IMG/VR virus record: IMGVR_UViG_3300044974_000662
Location: 1-37,125 of that record
Source of the DNA: a virus
Strand: one strand, 5' to 3'
Length of the DNA: 37,125 nucleotides
Shown: in pieces, positions 30,097 through 36,129 of the stretch
Position numbering within the stretch: the stretch's first letter is position 1
How the letters are laid out: the number at the start of each line of letters is the position of its first letter
Made by a program: the position numbers and the translations under genes
Notes under the pieces: model-generated
What the model saw: only the letters and a program-made list of their open reading frames with translations
Databases searched by the model: none
What the model was told of the DNA's origin: nothing

Positions 30097-30704
30097 AACT
30101 GCTGCAATGGTTAAATCGTTTATTCGCGGGCTCTCCCGCTGGCCGTCCACCGACCTCGCTGAAATCGTCATCGCCATCCAGCGCATCCTCCACGACCGGG
30201 CCGAGCATCAAGCCGAAGCCAAGCGCCCCAAGGTTCCGCGAAAAGCAACTCAACACGCCTAACGTCTCGGCTGGTCGCCGCATCACGCCAAAGGCCATCG
30301 TCCTCCACCACACCGCAGGAAGCTATGCCGGATCAGTCGCGTGGTGCATGGACCCGATCAGCAAGGTCAGCTATCACGCCATTGTGGCCCGAGACGGCAA
30401 GCGCACGGTGCTGGCAGATCCTGACGAGCGGACGTGGCACGCTGGCGTTTCGTCATGGCGCGGCAAGCGGAATCTGAATAGCTGGGCCATTGGTGCGGCT
30501 TTTGAGGGCGACACGAACAAGCGCGAGTTGGGCGAGCCCGAGATGGCCTCAATGGCGGAATACCTTGTGCCGATCATGCAACGCTACGGACTCACGCTGG
30601 CCGACGTGACCGACCACCGAACGGTTAGCCCGGGGCGGAAAGATGACTTGGCGGCGGGTGAGTTGGCGCGGTTTAAGGCGTATCTGGCCGAGCGGATGGC
30701 ATAG
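30093..30704 (+). CDS. N-acetylmuramoyl-L-alanine amidase endolysin (203 aa), GTG start
   Basis: An Amidase_2/PGRP-type domain with the zinc-ligand HHTAG (His72/73), YHAIVARDG (Y94-H95), TWHAG, and DHRTVSPGRKDD containing His175 and the acid/lysine pair near 183-185 that supplies the third ligand and catalysis. It cuts the amide between MurNAc and the stem peptide. A 60-residue Ser/Pro/Lys-rich N-terminal extension precedes the domain, with an amphipathic start (KLLQWLNRLF). The GTG overlaps the lipoprotein stop. Another open frame (30107-30262) lies over this extension. Confidence 0.88.
   Translation: MKLLQWLNRLFAGSPAGRPPTSLKSSSPSSASSTTGPSIKPKPSAPRFREKQLNTPNVSAGRRITPKAIVLHHTAGSYAGSVAWCMDPISKVSYHAIVARDGKRTVLADPDERTWHAGVSSWRGKRNLNSWAIGAAFEGDTNKRELGEPEMASMAEYLVPIMQRYGLTLADVTDHRTVSPGRKDDLAAGELARFKAYLAERMA
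30107..30262 (+). CDS. Possible overlapping ORF over the amidase N-terminal extension (51 aa)
   Basis: In another frame, ATG 30107 opens 51 codons: VKSFIRGLSRWPSTDLAEIV then AIQRILHDRAEHQAEAKRPK. The translation looks more like a normal helical protein than the Ser/Pro-rich amidase extension does. It could be a real small gene (lysis accessory) with the amidase starting further in, but no good in-frame start is visible nearer the amidase domain. Kept as tentative. Confidence 0.3.
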   Translation: MVKSFIRGLSRWPSTDLAEIVIAIQRILHDRAEHQAEAKRPKVPRKATQHA

Positions 30705-30820
30705 GTTTTGCGCCGTAGCTCAAGCGTGGCTTGATCTATTTGCCACTTTGTATGTCGACGGCATGAACACGTTGCGCGGACGTGTCGAAAAAACCGTGAT
30801 TTGTATGCACGTTGATGGCG
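30705..30820. other. Convergent intergenic gap
   Basis: The space between the + strand amidase and the end of the minus-strand operon. It contains a small hairpin ACACGT/ACGTGT at about 30765-30783 followed by A residues on the + strand, not a T tract. No clear terminator, gene or tRNA is seen. Confidence 0.5.
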
Positions 30821-30967
30821 TTACCGCCAAGTGAGCCAAAGAAAGCCGACATTTGCCAGCGCATAGCCGCCAAACGCCACGGCCATCGGCCCGTTGCCGT
30901 CGCGGGCGAAACCGCAGGCCGTCAGCACATACAGCCCAGTGCAAGCAAGCAGGGGCCAGAAGGTCAT
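30821..30967 (-). CDS. Small membrane protein ending the minus-strand operon (48 aa)
   Basis: Reading the minus strand from ATG 30967: two hydrophobic segments (FWPLLACTGLYVLTACGF and AVAFGGYALANVGFLWL) separated by RDGNG, ending WR. The ATG overlaps the stop of the HExxH protein as ATGA, the usual coupling here, which is why I accept this short frame. LTACG could be read as a lipobox, but a two-helix membrane protein is more likely. Function unknown. Confidence 0.6.
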   Translation of the reverse strand: MTFWPLLACTGLYVLTACGFARDGNGPMAVAFGGYALANVGFLWLTWR

Positions 30968-31308
30968 CTGTCTGCCCGGTGCTGCCCAATGGTCACCTTG
31001 CCATCGTTGAGACTAGCCGCCCACCGAACCACGACAGACACCAGACGTTCGTGATCACGCACGTTCTCCTCGGCCACGCACGGCATCGTGACGTGCGCGA
31101 GCTCGTGGGCGCAGATGCCCAACAAGTTGCCCTTGAGCGCGGCAGGGTGAAGAAACACGGTGCGCTTTTTGTAGTGTGCCATTCCTTCGCACAGTTCTTT
31201 GCTCGGCGGGCGCTGAACTCGGACGGTCCACCATTCTCCGTCAAACTTGAACCGCATCGAGGGCGGCCCTTTCCTGCGCTTACGCGGGGTGCTGGCGACC
31301 TTTGGCAT
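30964..31308 (-). CDS. HExxH putative metallopeptidase (114 aa)
   Basis: ICAHELAHV (HELAH at residues 68-72) is the zinc-binding helix of a minimal metallopeptidase. The upstream KRTVFLHPAALKGNLLG resembles SprT-like or toxin-associated peptidases. A third ligand may be the Glu or His in CVAEENVRDHERLV. I chose ATG 31308, one base after the previous gene's stop, rejecting the longer open frame. The N-terminus is basic (PKVASTPRKRRKG), possibly nucleic-acid-binding. Target unknown. Confidence 0.65.
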   Translation of the reverse strand: MPKVASTPRKRRKGPPSMRFKFDGEWWTVRVQRPPSKELCEGMAHYKKRTVFLHPAALKGNLLGICAHELAHVTMPCVAEENVRDHERLVSVVVRWAASLNDGKVTIGQHRADR

Positions 31309-31309
31309 C

Positions 31310-31558
31310 TTATTTGAGCCGGTAGTGCGGAACAGGGCGCGTCTGCGCGGCCAGCTTGATCGTGTAGCTGCGTTTTTCGGCCAGACCCGCTTCAACCATC
31401 CGCGCCAGGGAAGTTGATGTGCTGCACTCGCTACGGCCTCGGGCTTTGGACAGTTCCTTGCAAGTGAACCAACCGGGCGGGACGACCTCGGCCACCACCG
31501 TTCCAGCGGCTAGGGCTTTGCACCACCTGGCCAAGTCTGAGTCGGGCTTGGGCTTCAT
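31310..31558 (-). CDS. Winged-helix-like small protein (82 aa)
   Basis: WFTCKELSKARGRSECSTST and LARMVEAGLAEKRSYTIKLA fit a winged helix-turn-helix with a beta wing at the end (RPVPHYRLK). Start ATG overlaps the phosphoesterase stop as ATGA. It may regulate the minus-strand operon or serve as a phage DNA-binding factor. Confidence 0.6.
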   Translation of the reverse strand: MKPKPDSDLARWCKALAAGTVVAEVVPPGWFTCKELSKARGRSECSTSTSLARMVEAGLAEKRSYTIKLAAQTRPVPHYRLK

Positions 31559-32295
31559 AAAGGGAGCCTGTAATGCGGATCAAAAACCGCGATGTTCACA
31601 GTGCAGTGCGACCCGTTGTAATGTCCGTATGCCGCCGCGTGACGCCACCCGAGGGTCTGGCGGCGGTTGGCCGAGTAGCCTATGTCGAGCTTGATCCCGC
31701 AGCCGATATTGTAGCCCACGGCTTTTGTGTGAGTCCTGGCTGACTCCATAGCCACCCGGTGGGTGTGACCCATCACCATGCTGCGTCCCGACATCTCGCA
31801 ACAATCCCGAGCGGCAGAAACTCCATACAAAGATCCGTGGGTAAATCCCGTGTCGCCAAGCATGAAGACGCCCGCCGGGTGGACGCCGACGTAAGGCACG
31901 ACCTGGCACTTGATCTTGCCCATCTCATCCATGATCCGGCCCATGACGTGGCCAGCGGCGTAAGACAGCACGGCATTGGGCGAGTGGGCCAGTTCCGTAA
32001 GTCTCGCCTCATGGTTTCCTAGCAGGTAGACGTTCGGCTTGAGTGCCTTCAAAAAGGACAAGCCCTGCATCAGATCATCGGCTAGGTCGGCAGCATGGTC
32101 GGCGCTGTCGCTGTCTTTACGCGCTCCCGAGCGCAGGCAGCGGGCATCAATGGCATCGCCCAAGTGCAGAGTGAACTGCGGCTTCCACGCCTCCTTGAGA
32201 CGAAGCATGGCATCGAGGGCGCGGGGGTCGGCCTCTGCCCCGTGGGTGCAACTGACTGCCAGATATTTTTGCCAGCCTTTGGTCTTGGACGCCAC
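31555..32295 (-). CDS. Calcineurin-like metallophosphoesterase (246 aa), GTG start
   Basis: Metal-site motifs in order: VSCTHGA (residues 14-20), LHLGDAIDA (43-51), LLGNHEAR (91-98), FTHGSLYG and VMGHTHR. In the first motif the usual Asp of D-x-H is replaced by Cys16, while His18 is kept, so metal binding may be altered. The fold hydrolyses phosphomono- or diesters; substrate cannot be told. First gene of the only minus-strand operon. GTG 32295 lies 14 bases after a minus-strand TTGACA. Confidence 0.8.
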   Translation of the reverse strand: MASKTKGWQKYLAVSCTHGAEADPRALDAMLRLKEAWKPQFTLHLGDAIDARCLRSGARKDSDSADHAADLADDLMQGLSFLKALKPNVYLLGNHEARLTELAHSPNAVLSYAAGHVMGRIMDEMGKIKCQVVPYVGVHPAGVFMLGDTGFTHGSLYGVSAARDCCEMSGRSMVMGHTHRVAMESARTHTKAVGYNIGCGIKLDIGYSANRRQTLGWRHAAAYGHYNGSHCTVNIAVFDPHYRLPL

Positions 32296-32324
32296 AGTGC
32301 GGCGGGCTATGTCAAAAAAGACTG

Positions 32325-32330
32325 ACTATA
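32325..32330 (-). promoter_or_regulatory. Candidate -10 box for the minus-strand operon
   Basis: TATAGT (5 of 6 to TATAAT) on the minus strand in the divergent gap 32296-32382. No convincing -35 lies 16-18 bases upstream. The predicted start near 32318 would put the TTGACA element at the very 5' end of the mRNA. Confidence 0.3.
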
Positions 32331-32382
32331 CAATTTCACAAGAAGGCTTGCCTTATGCACCAAACCTCCTATTGATTGCCCT

Positions 32383-32736
32383 ATGCCGAATTGCCCCTGC
32401 TGCGGCCAACAACTGCCGCCCGAGCAGCCCGAGTGGCGCAAGGACGGCGAGGCTTTGGGGCGGGTGAGGGGAGCCATTGCCCGAATGCTGCAAGAGCCTG
32501 ACCCTCTGGCCGGCCTGCCCGCCCAGGCCAAGAAAGCCCTGTCGGCGGCAGGGATGGCGGGTGCGCCCGAGGCCATCGCCAAGGCACTTTCCGAAAATAT
32601 GGTGACGGTCAAGACCAAGGGGATCGGCCCCTGCACAATGCACCGTATCGAGCGATGGCTGGAGGGCAAAGGAATCGTCCGCGTCAGTAGGGACGAAAAG
32701 TTTTTTTACAAAAAGACAAAAAAGTGGTTGACGTAA
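32383..32736 (+). CDS. Hypothetical zinc-ribbon protein (117 aa)
   Basis: CPCCGQQLPPEQPE at the N-terminus provides a Cys-x2-Cys-type knuckle (C4, C6, C7). AKKALSAAGMAGAPEAIAKA and VKTKGIGPCTMHRIERWLEG look helical, the latter like a helix-hairpin-helix (KGIGPCTMHRIERWL) that could touch DNA, followed by a beta-wing and basic end. Divergent from the phosphoesterase operon. First gene of the segment leading into the early operon. Confidence 0.6.
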   Translation: MPNCPCCGQQLPPEQPEWRKDGEALGRVRGAIARMLQEPDPLAGLPAQAKKALSAAGMAGAPEAIAKALSENMVTVKTKGIGPCTMHRIERWLEGKGIVRVSRDEKFFYKKTKKWLT

Positions 32737-32756
32737 TGCAAGTGTGCTTGTATCAC
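32728..32756 (+). promoter_or_regulatory. Candidate early promoter
   Basis: TTGACG (5 of 6) at 32728-32733, a 17-base spacer and TATCAC (4 of 6) at 32751-32756. The predicted start is at about 32763, so transcript and the ATG at 32762 almost coincide; the second ATG at 32780 then becomes a likely start. It could drive the regulator cluster and early operon. Confidence 0.5.
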
Positions 32757-32761
32757 GCTAC

Positions 32762-33016
32762 ATGAACAAACGCACCCCAATGCAAAATAACGAAACCAAA
32801 GCCAGTATTAACTTACGCAAAGAGCGTAGCCCCGAAGCCACCGTGTTGTGCATCAGCCTGCCACGGATAATGAAAAACGCCATCGTTCGCCGGGCCAGAA
32901 ACCGCGATATGAGCGTGTCCACCATGCTCCGCGATTGGATCTTGCCGACCCTGCAAGACCGTGACGAGCAGTTTGCCGCCGAATGGCAGCGACGCATGAG
33001 CCGCATCGAATACTGA
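32762..33016 (+). CDS. Ribbon-helix-helix-like regulator (84 aa)
   Basis: ATVLCISLPRIMKNAIVRRA followed by RDMSVSTMLRDWILPTLQDR has the strand plus two-helix pattern of the Arc/MetJ fold. ATG 32762 is used, with ATG 32780 an alternative favoured by the promoter position. Lying at the head of the early region it may be a repressor. No clear partner toxin. Confidence 0.6.
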   Translation: MNKRTPMQNNETKASINLRKERSPEATVLCISLPRIMKNAIVRRARNRDMSVSTMLRDWILPTLQDRDEQFAAEWQRRMSRIEY

Positions 33017-33068
33017 TACGGCGCATTACCCACCTTCATGTCCGTAATAACAAGCCCACAGTGTCCAT

Positions 33069-33085
33069 CCGCTGAAGTTCAGCGG
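33069..33085. promoter_or_regulatory. 17-bp palindrome, operator candidate
   Basis: CCGCTGAA-G-TTCAGCGG is perfectly symmetric and sits in the gap between two ribbon-helix-helix-like genes. A weak promoter (TTCAGC at 33078, TAATAC at 33100) overlaps its right half, the classical place of a repressor site. Confidence 0.5.
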
Positions 33086-33136
33086 GAACATCAACAAAAT
33101 AATACAGCGTGTGAAAGCTCCAATACTCTATTAGTC

Positions 33137-33277
33137 ATGACATATAAAGAGACTACGACCTCCGTGGAAGTGTCTCCAGAACTAGCCGCTTGGCTCGACG
33201 AAAGATGCACAGAATTAGATGTTTGCGCCCTTTCCGTTCTGGTCGGTTGCGCTGAGTTTGTCATGCAGTCTGAATAA
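33137..33277 (+). CDS. Small ribbon-helix-helix-like protein (46 aa)
   Basis: TSVEVSPELAAWLDERCTEL followed by DVCALSVLVGCAEFVMQ matches a strand and two helices of a short RHH protein. I prefer ATG 33137; the frame is open from 33038, but that extension crosses the palindrome and has no protein-like pattern. Confidence 0.5.
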   Translation: MTYKETTTSVEVSPELAAWLDERCTELDVCALSVLVGCAEFVMQSE

Positions 33278-33279
33278 GA

Positions 33280-33489
33280 ATGCGTAATATGCCGAAACAC
33301 GCGCCAATACTCCTTCCTGTCTCAATCCGACTCCCTGCTCAAGTGGTGCAGGAGGCTCGGCAACAGGGGGAATTTGTGCGCGGCGGGGCCAGTCAGGTTT
33401 TAAGAACCTGGCTGGTCGCCGGCAAGGCCAAATTGACTCCTAAATTTTTGCGCGGTTCGTATGACGCGCCAATACACCCAAAGAAATAA
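33280..33489 (+). CDS. Small ribbon-helix-helix-like protein (69 aa)
   Basis: LLPVSIRLPAQVVQEARQQG and GGASQVLRTWLVAGKAKLTP show the strand-helix-helix layout again, with a basic tail. Two ATGs are possible (33280, 33289). It is the third such small protein in a row, so the cluster likely forms a regulatory circuit. Confidence 0.55.
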   Translation: MRNMPKHAPILLPVSIRLPAQVVQEARQQGEFVRGGASQVLRTWLVAGKAKLTPKFLRGSYDAPIHPKK

Positions 33490-33494
33490 AACAC

Positions 33495-33683
33495 ATGGAC
33501 CCCATCAACATCATCGCCGGAACGTCGGCGCTGGCTGCCCTCATCGGGCTCGCCTTCATGTCTGGTCATGAATATGGCCGCAAGGTTGGCATCACCACCG
33601 AGCGCAAGTTGGCCGATCATCGGGTAAGCGCGCTTCTTGAGCGCGAAAACCGCCGCGCCCCTCGCAGGAGGAACCGCAAATGA
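33495..33683 (+). CDS. Small membrane-anchored protein (62 aa)
   Basis: One hydrophobic segment (IIAGTSALAALIGLAFMSG) then a charged helical and very basic tail (ALLERENRRAPRRRNRK). Its stop overlaps the next ATG (ATGA). No family recognised. Confidence 0.55.
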   Translation: MDPINIIAGTSALAALIGLAFMSGHEYGRKVGITTERKLADHRVSALLERENRRAPRRRNRK

Positions 33684-33844
33684 GCATACGCCCGAGCGTC
33701 ATTGACCGTCGCGGCGAGCGGCCCTGTCTGCCAGCCAACGCCTTGCTGGTTGTCTGTGAGCGGCTGGCCCAGGGCGGCACGCCTTCGCTCCTTGAGCGCG
33801 TGGTCGCTGCCCTGGCTCAACTTCGCAACCGCATCAGCCAATGA
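33680..33844 (+). CDS. Hypothetical small protein (54 aa)
   Basis: Begins MSIRPSVIDRRGERPCLPAN and ends in a helix (SLLERVVAALAQLRNRISQ). ATGA overlap at both ends is the main reason for accepting it. Confidence 0.5.
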   Translation: MSIRPSVIDRRGERPCLPANALLVVCERLAQGGTPSLLERVVAALAQLRNRISQ

Positions 33845-33948
33845 CTCCGCACCCCCCGGATCAGTCTTTGCTCGCCCTGCTGATTCTGTGCGCGCTGGCC
33901 GTCCTGTGCGCGTGGACATTCGACACTCTCGTTCAACTGCTCAAATGA
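33841..33948 (+). CDS. Hypothetical membrane peptide (35 aa)
   Basis: MTPHPPDQSLLALLILCALA continuing VLCAWTFDTLVQLLK: a single transmembrane helix. ATGA overlaps at both ends link it to its neighbours. It is too short for a function call. Confidence 0.5.
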   Translation: MTPHPPDQSLLALLILCALAVLCAWTFDTLVQLLK

Positions 33949-34367
33949 TTTCCGAACTTGAAGGACTCACGGGCTCGGCCATCAACGGCAAGCCAATCAT
34001 GGCAACCGGGCATAAGTCGCCCGAGCGCAGCGGTTGGGAATTGCTTGCCTGGGCAATTTTGGAACAGGCGGTTGATGATCTGGCCACCTACTGTCGCTAC
34101 GGCCTAATTGATCCCCAAGGCAACTGTGGGCCGTGGCCGTTTGAAATGCGGCGGCGGTTCAAAATGCAGCGCGGGCGGCTGGAATGTTTCAACCACAAAT
34201 CCCGAGCGCAAATCGCTTGCTGCACGGGGCCGCACGAACACCGGCAGTTGAGGGCGTGGTTTATCAGCGGCGAAGCGCAAATATTTTGCGACTTGATCGG
34301 CTGCAATCTGCCTGCTGCGGAAATCTTTCAAAGCACGGTTAAACACCAAGCAGGAGGAATGAAATGA
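33945..34367 (+). CDS. Hypothetical early protein, full-length copy (140 aa)
   Basis: I chose ATG 33945, overlapping the upstream stop, over the longer open frame. Contains SERSGWELLAWAILEQAVDD-like helices (PERSGWELLAWAILEQAVDD), then the conserved RRRFKMQ, CCTGPHEHRQLRAW and DLIGC regions shared with the truncated copy at 1-231. A possible metal site of Cys and His. Function unknown. Confidence 0.7.
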   Translation: MISELEGLTGSAINGKPIMATGHKSPERSGWELLAWAILEQAVDDLATYCRYGLIDPQGNCGPWPFEMRRRFKMQRGRLECFNHKSRAQIACCTGPHEHRQLRAWFISGEAQIFCDLIGCNLPAAEIFQSTVKHQAGGMK

Positions 34368-34546
34368 GTTCTTACGAAATGGAAGTGGAAGATTTTCTGA
34401 CGGACTTAAAGCGCAAGCTGGCTGTGGTGGAACAGCAAAACCAAGACCTCCGCGAGGTAAACAGCCGTTTGACGCTGGCGCTTGATGAGGCGTTGGCCAT
34501 CGCTCGCCGCTATCGCGGCGGCAACACCGAGGAGCACGAACTTTGA
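34364..34546 (+). CDS. Small coiled-coil-like early protein, second copy (60 aa)
   Basis: Nearly identical to the product of 228-410, with many silent changes at the DNA level. This shows purifying selection on the protein and supports its reality. SD AGGAGG upstream. Stop overlaps the following TTG. Confidence 0.8.
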   Translation: MSSYEMEVEDFLTDLKRKLAVVEQQNQDLREVNSRLTLALDEALAIARRYRGGNTEEHEL

Positions 34547-34836
34547 GCACTCTCGTAGAGGGAATGTTGGTCGGGTCAGTGGGCTTTGGGGAGTCCATCC
34601 AAGCTGGCCCGGCCAACTATTCCTGCACCGAGGACGCAATGGCACGATCTATCGTGCGGCTTGAGTGTGAGGCCGACGAACTACGGGCCACGGTGGCCTT
34701 ACTTGAGGCAGAGCGTGAAATTCTGCGGGTCAAGCTCATGGCCAGCGCACGGACTGCAACGCTTGAGCAAGTCAGGGACTCGGTGCGGGAGAAATACGAC
34801 CCCGAGTATGAATTTGGAGGAGGCCAAGATGAGTAA
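34543..34836 (+). CDS. Hypothetical early protein, short allele (97 aa), TTG start
   Basis: Homologue of 407-790 with the same TTG start and conserved ends (LVEGMLVGSVGFGESIQAG and SVREKYDPEYEFGG), but about 30 residues shorter in the central coiled coil. Function unknown. Confidence 0.75.
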   Translation: MSTLVEGMLVGSVGFGESIQAGPANYSCTEDAMARSIVRLECEADELRATVALLEAEREILRVKLMASARTATLEQVRDSVREKYDPEYEFGGGQDE

Positions 34837-35230
34837 AATGAGCCGCAACAAAGGCGCACGCGGCGAACGCGAGGTGGCCGATCTAATCAAGGACGCCAGC
34901 GGCGGCGTCTTTGCCGCTCAACGTGGCTGCCAGCACGCAGGACGCTTTGCCGTTGGCGTGGCCTCGCCTGATGTGCTGACTGATCTGCCTTTGCACCTTG
35001 AGGTGAAGCGCACGGAAAAGCCTGCCGTCAAAGCAGCCTGGGCGCAGGCGCTGGCAGACGCCGGCATTGAGAAAGAACCCTGCGTGGCAATCCGCTGGAA
35101 CGGCGGCGAATGGTTGGGCCTTGTGCGCCTTTCGCACCTTGTCGCAGCACTGGCCGAAATATCGCGCCTCAAGACAACACTTTCGCAGTTGGAGAAACGG
35201 TTAAAGGAAATCGCTGACGCAACTGCTTAA
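34829..35230 (+). CDS. Putative Holliday-junction resolvase, second copy (133 aa)
   Basis: Almost identical to 783-1184, including GEREVADLI, SPDVLTDLPLHLEVKRTEK and the C-terminal coiled coil. ATG 34829 overlaps the upstream stop by 8 bases, as in the left copy. Confidence 0.7.
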   Translation: MSKMSRNKGARGEREVADLIKDASGGVFAAQRGCQHAGRFAVGVASPDVLTDLPLHLEVKRTEKPAVKAAWAQALADAGIEKEPCVAIRWNGGEWLGLVRLSHLVAALAEISRLKTTLSQLEKRLKEIADATA

Positions 35231-35242
35231 CACAAAAAAAGA

Positions 35243-35268
35243 CCCGCCGAGGCTGGAACCTCGACGGG
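35243..35268. promoter_or_regulatory. Conserved leader hairpin, second copy
   Basis: Same stem and loop as 1197-1222, including the C/A mismatch and the preceding A tract. After it the two alleles diverge completely. Confidence 0.6.
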
Positions 35269-35285
35269 CGATTGAAACACACACA

Positions 35286-35813
35286 ATGGAGACGAACCCA
35301 GAGAGCGTGTCAAAAACACGCAAACAGATATGCGCCGCCTTGGTCAAGGCCCAGAAAGGCTTTGGCCCGGCGCTCAAGAGCAGTCAAAACCCGCACTTCA
35401 AGAGCCGCTACGCCGACCTTTCGGCCTGCGTTGAAGCCGTGGTTGAGGCGTTGAACGACAACGGCATTGCCCTTACTCAGCACACACACCACGCCGAGGG
35501 TGGCGTTTGCGTGGAGACTATCCTAATCCACGAATCGGGCGAGGAGTTGAGCTTCGGCAAGCTCTTTGTGCCTTGCACCAAGCAAGACGCTCAAGGCTAC
35601 GGCAGCGCCATAACTTACGCCCGCCGCTACCAACTGCAAACCGCGCTCGGCATCGCGCCGGAAGACGATGACGGCAACGCGGCCAGCGCATCCGCTCCGC
35701 GCCCGGCTCCCAAGTTTTCTTACGCGGCTCGCGCCACGCAGGAAGCACCAAAGGCCAAGCCTAAACCCGCGCCAGCCCCAGCGGCGGCAGACGATGACCG
35801 CATTCCTTTTTAA
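35286..35813 (+). CDS. erf: ERF-family ssDNA annealing protein (175 aa)
   Basis: The ERF signature is clear: ALVKAQKGFGPALKSSQNPH, FKSRYADLSACVEAVVEALN, GIALTQHTHHAEGGVCVETI, then QGYGSAITYARRYQLQTALG and IAPEDDDGN. ERF proteins anneal complementary single strands in phage recombination and genome circularisation (P22 Erf is the type). The linker is Pro/Ala/Lys-rich and the end DDDRIPF copies the SSB acidic tip. It occupies the place of the unrelated 308-aa protein in the left copy and is followed by an SSB-like gene and a RecE-like exonuclease. Confidence 0.9.
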   Translation: METNPESVSKTRKQICAALVKAQKGFGPALKSSQNPHFKSRYADLSACVEAVVEALNDNGIALTQHTHHAEGGVCVETILIHESGEELSFGKLFVPCTKQDAQGYGSAITYARRYQLQTALGIAPEDDDGNAASASAPRPAPKFSYAARATQEAPKAKPKPAPAPAAADDDRIPF

Positions 35814-35845
35814 TCAACCAACAACGAACCAACCAAAAACACATT

Positions 35846-36127
35846 ATGGCAATTCAACTAAAAATCGACGTTAGCAAAATCAGCAAGCCCGACCTCTACC
35901 AGGGCAAAAAGGGCATCTACCTGGACGCAATCCTTTGGGAGAACCGCGACGGGCAAAGCCAATACGGAGACGATGGCTACATCACTCAGGGCATCAGCAA
36001 AGAGAAGCGCGATGCCGGCGAGCGCGGGCCGATCATCGGCAACTGGAAGCACATGGAGAAGAAGGCTGACGCGCCGAAGGCAAAGCCCCAGGCCGAGGAG
36101 ATGGCCGACACAGACATACCCTTCTGA
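35846..36127 (+). CDS. Small SSB-like protein (93 aa)
   Basis: AIQLKIDVSKISKPDLYQGK, GIYLDAILWENRDGQSQYGD and DGYITQGISKEKRDAGERGP give a short OB-like strand set, followed by an acidic tail ending DTDIPF as in SSB. It probably coats ssDNA for the ERF protein. The leader is C/A-rich without Shine-Dalgarno. No separate counterpart in the left copy, where a similar domain appears fused at the C-terminus of the 308-aa protein. Confidence 0.7.
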   Translation: MAIQLKIDVSKISKPDLYQGKKGIYLDAILWENRDGQSQYGDDGYITQGISKEKRDAGERGPIIGNWKHMEKKADAPKAKPQAEEMADTDIPF

Positions 36128-36129
36128 CC

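Noticed and set aside
30713-30740. tRNA-like GTAGCTCAAGC sequence
   Set aside because: Only a D-arm-like box is present; no matching acceptor stem, anticodon arm or T-arm could be folded in the 80 bases around it.
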